In this document: positions 56,501-64,000 of the stretch, one piece after another
Numbering within the stretch: the first letter of the stretch is position 1
Layout: every line of letters begins with the position of its first letter
Position numbers and translations under genes: made by a program
NCBI GenBank assembly: GCA_030704615.1
Contig: CM060732.1
Coordinates: 46,543,053-46,607,052, forward strand
Direction: 5' to 3'
From: Takakia lepidozioides
Lineage: Eukaryota; Streptophyta; Takakiopsida; Takakiales; Takakiaceae
Length of the DNA stretch: 64,000 nt
The notes under the pieces: generated by a model
The model's database searches: none
Told to the model about the DNA's origin: nothing
The model's input: only the letters and a program-made list of their open reading frames with translations

Positions 56501-59500
56501 TAGTACAAAGTGTCTCCAATTGGGGCAGGTTCTTCTACCCATCTTAAATCCACCTCTCTAGTTACAGGGCCCTTATAAGACATGGAGACAGTTGACGGAG
56601 AGAAATGATCGCTGGTATTAGTGACAGTTATTTGGGGGTCAGCTTTCTCTGTTAAACTGTTCGAGATTGCCATCTTTTGGTTTATCCAATGACCTATTGC
56701 TCTGTGCATGCATTGGGATAGGGCCTTTTGCAGAGCCCTAAGCCCTGGTTGAAATTTCAGACAACTGGTTTCTCTTTAGCTGTTTAATTGGTCATATGTG
56801 ACTTGCAATCTGAGCTGGCGCAGGTCCCCAACTTCAGCCGGCACATCCAGTGATCTTGCAAACAAAGATTGAAGATCCAACGAAGATTGAGGATCCAACG
56901 GTCTTTGAGGAGGGTTCAGTGCGGCATGAGCACCGAGGCTCCACACTGATTCAACCAGATACAAAGCCTGACAGATACTCGTTTGGGCCTCCCTCCCCCA
57001 CAAATCGGATACGCCGGCACTCAAATTGGACAGATGATGAAAGAGACCCTGCCCCCAGCTTTCGTCCTCAGGGATTAGGGTCCTACCCTGACTGGTCGGA
57101 CCGTTCAGAAAGTGACCCAGAATTGCGCCGTGCTCCTCGGGGGAGTGATGAATTTTACAGCAGCCGGCCCCCCTTCCACAGGGTATCGCAGCCCTCTCTT
57201 GTGGCAGGGCGAGATCCGAGTCTCAGCAGGGAGGGCGATGGGAGGGGCAGTGGGTTTGGTGTTGATAGTGCCTTGACCAGAAAAGCTGTGAACATCGGTA
57301 GTTTCGGCCGTGAGGGCGGACTTGGTAGGGAGGACAGCAGCGGCAGAGAGGATGGGTTCAATTGGGAAGGGGTATCCAGCCAAGACCGGGGGGTTTATGG
57401 GAAGGAAGGCAACTCCAATAGGGATGCCGGATATGCAGGTTGGGGGGGTTTCAGCCGGCAAGCAGGCCGCGATTTTGGGGCTGGCAGGGAGAGTGGGTAT
57501 GAAAGAGATGGATGGTATGGCCGGCCAACGAGCGGTGGAAGGGGTAGATTGCAAGAGAGGCAAGGTTCTTTGAACAGAGACCCCGCATTTGGCAGGGAGG
57601 GTGGTTTCCAAGAAGGGGGATTCAATAAGGATACTGGTTTTGGTCGGGATAGTGGCTTCAACAGGGATGGTTTCCTTGGGAGAGAGAACAGGCAGCCACA
57701 AGTGGGTGATCACGATGGGGGTCGTGGTAGATTTGGAGACCGGTTTACAAGAACACGGTTTGAAGGGTCAGACTTTAAGCCTGGTGGTTTTGACTCCGGC
57801 GTGGACTTCCGCAGGGAAAGGCGTGGCTATGGCAGTCACCACGAAGATCCACTGATGAGGGATTTGGTTGAGATTCCTGGCTTAGACAATTTTCGACCTG
57901 CAATAGGCGTGGGCATTGAGCCTCCCTTGACCCCTTTTTTGGGTTTGGAAACCAAAGCTTTCCGCAGGAAGAAAGATGAGGTGAAGGATAGCGATTTTCG
58001 AGATCCAGAGAGAGAGTCATTTGAGGCTGAACTTGAGAGAGTCCAGAAAGCTCAGGAGCTTGACCGGCAGAGGAAGATTGAAGAGAAAGAGCGGGCAGTG
58101 GAAAAGGCACAGAAAGAAGTCGAGGAGCGCGAGAAGCTAGCCAAAGAGGAAGAAGAGAGACAGGTATGTAATTTTTGCTGTACCTAGTGAATGGGAGGGG
58201 AGGGTGGTAGGGAGTGGTGTGGAGGTTGATAAGTTGCAGGAGGGTGAGGGCACAGGTGTTGTATTGCTTGATTTTTCATCCACTTACTGGTGATAACATG
58301 GTTTGACAGTCAAGCCTGGTCCCTACTCATTCTTAAACATTCTATTGCTGGGCGAGGTTCATGAGGTTGTACAACTGGCCATGTAGTTCCAACCTTGGCT
58401 GGCCAAAGCATGTTCTATGTGGCACACTGCAGTGGGAAGTTCGTCTCAAAGGAATCCGGAACTGATTAACTCAGAATGGCTGCTGGGGACCTTGCAGTGT
58501 CAGATTCTGATGATTGATGTGGAGAATTTATGTTTTCAATTCTCCTCATTGGTTTGTGAACATATCGACCGTCTATAGTAACCCAATGGAAGATTGAGTT
58601 GAAGGATTTACTAGGTCCTTTCTCCTAAAACGATATGCAGTGGTGCACATAGTTGGAAGCCCTATAAAGTGGCGACAAGCAGCGGTAGCCAGTTTATTGC
58701 GTCACCACTTGTCCTCTTTGTGTCGAATTCGACTCATGTGTCGATGCTGGATGTTTTGTGGATGCACAACTGAGTGGCACCATGTCCAGTAGGTCTCTTA
58801 CTACAGGCCTCACATACTGAAATTCAGGATGCCCCTGGTTTTGTGGTATCAGAGCTAAGTTTGTGTCCTCATTTGGTAGTACATAATCTGCAGTTCTATG
58901 GTAGCACTCTTCAGTCCCAAATACCGAAGTTGTAAACCGTTGCATTATGTTTGTCAAAGCAAACCCTACAGGCAAAGCTGGAGGAGGAAGCCATGGAGGC
59001 AGTTGCAAGAGCAGAGCGGGAGACGTTAGAGGCAGTCCAGAAAGTAGAGGATGAAAGGAAGGCACGGGAGGATGAGAAACGGCAAATGCTTGTAGCGGAA
59101 GAAAGACGGATAGAGAATGCGCGGCTCAAGTTGCTGGAGCTCGAGGAGCGAATTGCAAAACGTGAGGCAGAGAAGAAGAGAGAGGAGGATGCCAGGTATC
59201 TTTCCTTCCATACTTGGTGCAGTAATGTTTGAATCTCTGGTGGAGTCTTGAAACCCCAACAATGTGAGACAGATAGTTGGAGCTTTTTAACTGTCAGCAA
59301 GTGTTTCTTCCGGTATTGAGGTGCCGGCTGGAGTTTTGTCAAGCCCAACTGCATTGCAGTCGAATACAGTCAGTCCCTTGAAAGGCTAACTTTTCCAGGT
59401 ATCTATTTGATTGGTTGTGTCGTTGTCGAATCTGATCTCTTCAGTTTTACCACCAGGGTCCAGGACGAGGTGAGAGTAAGGTCAGCACAATCGGCAAAGG

Positions 59501-62500
59501 AGGAAGAATCACAACACTGGGATGACCTAGACAGGGAGAAAGTGGAGAGGGAAGACGAAGAGAGGCTGGTTGTCAGCATCACAGGTGCTGACCAAGAAGA
59601 TGATGACCGCGCACCATTGTGGTCTTCATGCTCAGCAACCCCCCGGCCACTGTCACAAGGGTCAGTGGCAGACGAATTTGCTTCCCGTGGCAAGTCTCAA
59701 GAAGTTCGCCCCAGCCCCCTGGACCCAGGTGCCCGGTTACCCAAATACCGAGGGGGGAACACTATGTTTGAGTCTGACCGCAACCGGCCCTTTCTCCCCT
59801 GGAGGAGGGTCGACAATGGAAATGGACCTGCACTTTCCTCCCAATTTTTTTCTTCTTACGGACGTGATGAAAGTGGCGAATTCCAGGCTTCGATGCTGCG
59901 TGATCGGGTCCATAACGCACAAGGTTTTTGCGACAGGGGGGAGAGCCTCTACAGCGGGGGAGCTAATGGTGTTGGCTTCCCCTTAGAAGGGGAGGCAGGG
60001 GAGTTTTCAAGAAAAGATCGTGTTTCCCACTACGCCGAGCGGCGGTGGGCAGGGGAGGAGCCAGGGCTGCCCAACAAGTATCCAGCCTATTTTCGTGCAA
60101 ACACTCCCGATGTTGATGGCAGTTTTTTAGATAATTCTGGGGAACGGGAGGGGGATCGCCGATGGGCCAGAGATAGGGATCGCTGGAGGGGAAGAGAGGC
60201 ACTTGTGTCTCCGCCACAGACTCCTCCTTATTTTCAAGGTTCGGATGTTGTGGAGCCTTCTCCTTATGGGCGATTCAGGCACTCCTTGCCCAAGCAACCA
60301 CGGCCTCCGCCTCCCCCTGTGCGCAACACTCAACATCGGCCACCAGCAAAAGTCGTCGATGAGTCAATCCCCACATCACCTTCACCTTCTTTTCAGTCAC
60401 AGGATCGCAATGTTAGAAATATGCCTCGGCAGGGATGGATGGCCACGGAGAAACAATCTAGACACTTAGAGGAGAAAGTTTCAAAGGTGGAGCACGCTGA
60501 ACTCCCTAAAGCTAGCAAGCATGTGGAGGTTTCACAGGATGGCGCAGAAGTACAACGAGTGAGGGCTTGGGGACCACCTCAGAGGGAGGGTCACGAATCG
60601 CATTCATCTCTCCGACAACAGCATTCAGTTGCTGAAGTGTTGCAGGTGCCATCACCTGAGGTATTGGCCCCTGAGGAACCTCAGTCACAAGAAAGGGACG
60701 ATCTGTCGTCACTGGCAGAGCAGGAGCAGTCTGAAAGACCAGATGAGGGGAGAGAGCCGGCCACATCCATGGCTATGGTGGATATTGATAAAGAGGGCAT
60801 TGAAGGAGAGGGAGAGGATCACGGGTACAAAGATGAGGTTGAAGAGCGACAAACTGATGTAAGTGACAATGACTTCGAAACCTGCAAATTCAACCACACT
60901 CTTCTTGATGTTGTTGGTTACCAAGATATTGTTTTTCATTGTTCTCATTGCGAGGGAGTTCAAGGTTCTAGAGTTGAAAACAAGTCAGGCTTGTGAAGGT
61001 TTAAGCAAGGCTGATAAAAGAAGTGTGGAAGCTGGTGTCTGACCTATCTGGCTTTTGGGCAACAATGGTTTCTCTTGGTTCCTAGTTTGGACGGAGAGGT
61101 TGCTAATATGTGGGCTTTGAAATGGGGTAAAGGAGGGAGAGGATGATGGCATCCAAGAAGGGGATGAGGAGGGATATGAAGGCTATGACGAAGAAGAAGA
61201 AGACGATGACGAGGACATCGAAGATGGTACGAAGAAATTTTCCATCTTTGCCTTTCTGATCAGTTGTTAGATGGGTTTACAACTTGGACAGCTTCTTCTC
61301 TTTCTCTGTTAGTTGGTTACCTTTCTAATGCGAGTCTGGAGATTACTCTACACTTAATTGATAGGTTGACTCTAATCTCAATTGTCGCACGGTATGTGAA
61401 CATATTTGAGACAGATTCCGAGTTGCGTGGTCTGTGTGTGGGGAAGGCCACCCTGTGTGCTTTTATATTGTTTCCTGTACATCTTTGATACTTTTCTAAC
61501 TATATCACTGATGACTGCTGTCTGCATTAGATGATCCAGACAAAAGTGCATTTAGGGAGCTCGTCCAGCAAGACATGACAGAATTATCAGAGGGTGTTTC
61601 AAAGGAGGGAGAATATTGCCAAGAGGTTGAGGGCTTAAATGGAAGGAGTGTGGAGGTTGGGGCTGGGGCTAAAGTGGACAACTTAAAGGACCTGGAAAGT
61701 GTGAATGAGAAACCATCAGGCACTGAGCTCCATGAATGGCCGCCACAGAAGTTGCAGGTATGCTCTTTTCTTCTGTACTTAGTTGCAGCAAAATTTTATG
61801 TGGGAGGTCTCCTCCGTGCTGCAGTGGCTCGTTGTCATTGTTTGGAGAATGGAAATTATGAAACCATTATCATTTCTTCTGGCGTCTTTAGTGAAATGTT
61901 CATGGAGTATCTGGACCATTCAGCGGTCAAGGATGAGTTTGGAAAAATTTGTTCAAGGCGCTTGACACATCCACATTCTAGAGTCCATTGATTATGCTCA
62001 CACATGTGCCTGCTGCAGAAAAGTGGACTATAAAGTTGGCTCTCCACCAAGTAAATGTGTAGCGTATTCTAGCAGGTGTTGGCACTGATTGCTTGTGATG
62101 CCACAATGCCATTGCAGATACATAACCCACAGAACGAAGAGAGGATTGGTGCACAGGTGCAGTTGCTACAGGAGGCCAGCCAAGTGCAACCATTCTTGCC
62201 ACAAGTCTCCGAGTCGTCTTCAATGCCCACTGATTTTACCGGGAAATGTGCGAACCATGAATCTCCTACTGTACCACAGATGCAGCAACCCCTCTCCTTG
62301 GCTGTGTCCGATCCGCAATCAAATATAATGCCGGCCACATCCTTGCAGCCACCACAGCTGATGGCTTTGCTGCCTGGCTTCCAAACACCAGCTGAGATTC
62401 CGGCGACATTACAGTTTGGGCTTCAACCAGGGAAGTCACTCCTGCCTGCATTATTGCCTGCCATTCAGATTGGATCAATTGAAATGCCCTTACATGTGCA

Positions 62501-63899
62501 CCCTCAGGTTGGCCTGCAGCATGTCACACATTTGCAGTCTTCTCAGCTCCCTCTTTTCCAGTTTGGGCAGCTTGGACTGCAGATGCCTCTCCCTGAATCT
62601 CACCCATCTTGCAATCAGCATTTGGAGACAGCTCAAGTGCCAGGGCAAACCTGGCAGGCTGAGGTTCTGCCTGTGTTCCAACAACAACACAGCCAGAATC
62701 CTACACAGCAATTGCAATTTCAGTCGTCCTCCATGCAAGAGGAGCAGCCAGGTAGACCTTTCTTACAACAAAGAGATGATCTGCTCTCAGTGCCAGAGTC
62801 TCCTTGGATGAACCAATGCACGTTTGCAGACGGAAAAGCAGTTGAAGTTGACCCTAGGGAGAACAGGTTTGGTGCCATGAAGCTCGGGCCTCGTCCTGAA
62901 AGAAGAGGGCGCAGTGGCCTGCGTGATGGCCTGAACACTGGGGTCGGCCACTCAAATTTTCCTTATGTCAAGACAGCACGTAGAGAGACAGCCACTTTTC
63001 GCTCAGGCGTTGTTGGTGCAGAGGTACAGACCAATGGCATGCCACTCGCTGACAACAATGTCATGTGGCCCATAACAGGGTCCTCGGCAGATGTGACAGT
63101 TGCAGAGTCGGCCCAAGCTGAGAGTCAATGGCAGCTGCCGCTTGCAGGAAGAGGCAGAGGGAATGGGGCACGTGGAGGAAGCATGCTTGGACGGGGACGG
63201 ATGAAGGGTGGAACTGTGCAGGGAACCAGGGTTGTCTCTCAAAGCTCCATCGAGGGAGGTGCCTCCACGGGTTCCTTCACACCTGATGGAGGAACTGATG
63301 GATTGACAGTGCGCACCCGACCCAGCCGCCGTAACAACTTCCGGCGCCCTGATTATAAATGCAGAGACTTTCTGGTGTCGCTGGAGACAGTGTCAGTTGA
63401 TTCCCTGGTGGCTGGTATACCCCCTAACTCTAGAGTAAAGGACACCACAAATGTGCCGGTTTCAGCAGATGCCTCAGTCCACACCACCCACATGGTTGAT
63501 GGCCAGGTCACTGGAAGGCACCCTGAGGCACCCATGCAGGAGAAAAGAAACTCAAGAGAATCAAGTCAAAGCCCACGATTGGTGTTCGAGGGTCACTCTC
63601 CTCAGCACAGCAGCCCAAGGCCTGAAGGGAACAGCAGAATTGAAACTTTCCAGAAACGGGGGTCTGGCAAGTCTGCGGGTGCCACTCGTCCAGGAGAGGG
63701 AGTACTGGGGAGGTACTCATCAGAATCAGCCCCAGACGCACCCTTACAGAGCGGGGTAGTCCTTGTGTTTGAGCAGCCAGGGATTGAAGCTCCCAGTGAT
63801 GAAGATGACTTCATCGAGGTCAGGTCCAAGCGCCAGATGCTGAATGATCGCCGCGAACAGAGAGAGAAGGCGATCAAAGCCAAATCAAAGGACTTGAAG
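53189..63899 (+). CDS. MOS1-like: MOS1-like (BAT2-domain) gene copy B, 5' part, intact as far as seen
   Basis: Eight exons with consistent phases and GT-AG borders: 53189-53561, 54358-54808, 56824-58163, 58972-59195, 59457-60858, 61133-61226, 61531-61757, 62076-63899. All are open. Exon 1 holds the BAT2_N region (ASVNLNKSYGKP and PVNLPSLRREHAGNDP, ending GWSK), the signature shared by plant MOS1 and animal PRRC2 proteins. Plant MOS1 is nuclear and regulates expression of immune-receptor and other genes through chromatin. The rest is largely disordered, with Gln/Pro-rich, RG-rich, coiled-coil and acidic parts. The gene runs past the window; by comparison with copy A about eight more exons and ~5 kb are expected. 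Start choice: first ATG in frame with the BAT2_N region, context CCATGG. Confidence 0.88.
54148..54195 (-). mobile_element. LINE 3'-tail copy in intron 1 of copy B
   Basis: About 47 bp matching the LINE tail of 14,598 (TGTACTCATAAGACGTTGTT). The host sequence TTAATTAGAATGTACTC occurs just before it in duplicate, at about 54,108 and 54,142. Confidence 0.55.
54358..54808 (+). CDS. MOS1-like copy B, exon 2
   Basis: Acceptor CAG ends at 54,357; the phase-1 join gives SAGIPRVSP. Pro/Ser-rich, then the VLRGEDFPALQAAL block and a Gln/Lys-rich helix. Copy A's exon 2 is 93% or more alike by eye over the shared part. Confidence 0.85.
55383..56508. mobile_element. ~1.1-kb insertion in intron 2 of copy B, containing LINE sequence
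   Basis: Intron 2 is 2.0 kb in copy B and 1.06 kb in copy A. The extra sequence lies between positions matching about 880 and 895 of copy A. Its 55,930-56,260 part matches 14,715-15,050, the C-terminal/3' region of the LINE. The remainder is unassigned. Inserted after the duplication, or lost from copy A. Confidence 0.6.
56824..58163 (+). CDS. MOS1-like copy B, exon 3 (RG-rich and coiled-coil start)
   Basis: As exon 3 of copy A: imperfect G-R-E/D repeats, the PGLDNFRPAIGVGIEPPL block and a Glu/Lys-rich helix. An 18-nt in-frame microduplication near 56,866-56,899 doubles KIEDPT. Phase 0 at the 3' end. Confidence 0.87.
58972..59195 (+). CDS. MOS1-like copy B, exon 4 (coiled coil)
   Basis: Seventy-five codons, Glu/Arg/Lys/Ala-rich, beginning AKLEEEAMEAVARAE. 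Acceptor ACAG ends at 58,971, donor GT at 59,196, phase 2. Confidence 0.85.
59457..60858 (+). CDS. MOS1-like copy B, exon 5
   Basis: Open for about 467 codons from RVQDEVRV to EERQTD, donor GTAAGT at 60,859. Hydrophilic, with Arg/Asp-rich patches and several Pro-rich stretches; no folded domain recognised. It is the reference for the frameshifts in copy A. Confidence 0.85.
61133..61226 (+). CDS. MOS1-like copy B, exon 6 (acidic)
   Basis: Short exon rich in Asp/Glu (EGEDDGIQEGDEEG and a run of E/D). AG at 61,131-61,132; donor GT at 61,227; phase 0 in, phase 1 out. The exon call rests on phase fit, the acidic block seen at this place in plant MOS1, and conservation with copy A. Confidence 0.65.
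61531..61757 (+). CDS. MOS1-like copy B, exon 7
   Basis: The phase-1 join gives DDPDKSAFRELVQQ; ends KLQ with donor GT at 61,758. Acidic, no recognised domain. Confidence 0.75.
62076..63899 (+). CDS. MOS1-like copy B, exon 8
   Basis: About 608 codons: Gln/Pro-rich, then RG-rich, then a Ser-rich part with SPRLVFEGHSP, ending with GVVLVF, DEDDFIEVRSKRQML and a basic helix, the best conserved block of plant MOS1. Donor GTAAGT at 63,900. The window ends 100 bases into intron 8. Confidence 0.88.
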
Positions 63900-64000
63900 G
63901 TAAGTAGTGTGGGCAGTGGAACTTTTAGTTTAGTGTTAGGAGTGAGCGTAAGAGTTGGCGCAGTTCTGTGTCACCATCTGAGTCTTTCCGGTTAGTGAGT

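Noticed and set aside
1-64000. tRNA, rRNA or CRISPR features
   Set aside because: No tRNA-like cloverleaf sequence, rRNA segment or regularly spaced short repeats were noticed on either strand by eye. A tRNAscan/Infernal run would be needed to exclude them.

Overview
This window looks like nuclear DNA of a land plant. It has spliceosomal introns with GT-AG borders, plant PLS-type PPR repeats, a PDF motif of the plant OSB (organellar single-stranded DNA-binding) family, and a homologue of the plant BAT2-domain protein MOS1 (MODIFIER OF SNC1 1). The heavy load of decayed PPR copies and the unusual retroelements suggest a seed-free plant such as a fern or lycophyte. That placement is inference; no species is identified.

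Layout. 1-13,558 (+): the 3' fifteen exons of a MOS1-like gene (copy A), with exon structure still clear but several frameshifts and a premature stop, so probably a pseudogene. 13,559-17,740: remnants of non-LTR retrotransposons, including a 5'-truncated LINE insertion with a 15-bp target-site duplication. 17.7-18.2 kb: a non-autonomous CACTA-like element. 18.5-28.4 kb: decayed PPR genes on both strands, several joined to OSB-type PDF motifs, and interrupted by a solo LTR (22,249-22,977) and two MITE-like elements. 28.9-31.3 kb: a decayed minus-strand Gag gene. 33-35 kb: CACTA-type termini. 35.3-42.6 kb: a segment bounded by ~230-bp inverted arms. It holds another PDF-PPR copy, a ~122-bp satellite array that changes orientation twice, and a tandemly repeated unknown minus-strand coding region. 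43.3-45.6 kb: a minisatellite, a second MITE copy and a fragment of a copper-transporting P-type ATPase gene. 45.9-52.0 kb (+): a Ty3/gypsy-type retroelement. 52.0-52.7 kb: a minus-strand LINE reverse transcriptase fragment. 53,189-64,000 (+): MOS1-like copy B, exons 1-8, open throughout and running off the window.

The main discovery is the Ty3/gypsy element. Its pol region reads protease - cytosine-5 DNA methyltransferase - reverse transcriptase - RNase H - integrase - PHD finger. The methyltransferase lies in the same reading frame as the protease before it and the reverse transcriptase after it, and keeps its catalytic motifs (FGG, PCQ, ENV, RxR). The element therefore carried both a DNA-methylation writer and a probable chromatin reader. 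This copy is dead: seven in-frame stops, one frameshift, no recognisable gag and a truncated 3' LTR.

Copies A and B lie head to tail and match in introns as well as exons, so they come from a DNA-level segmental duplication. About 39.6 kb of nested repeats now separates them. Copy B has the open frames; copy A is decaying. A second theme is recycling of an OSB-PDF/PPR composite: it occurs in at least four places, and its tail appears to have seeded the 122-bp satellite.
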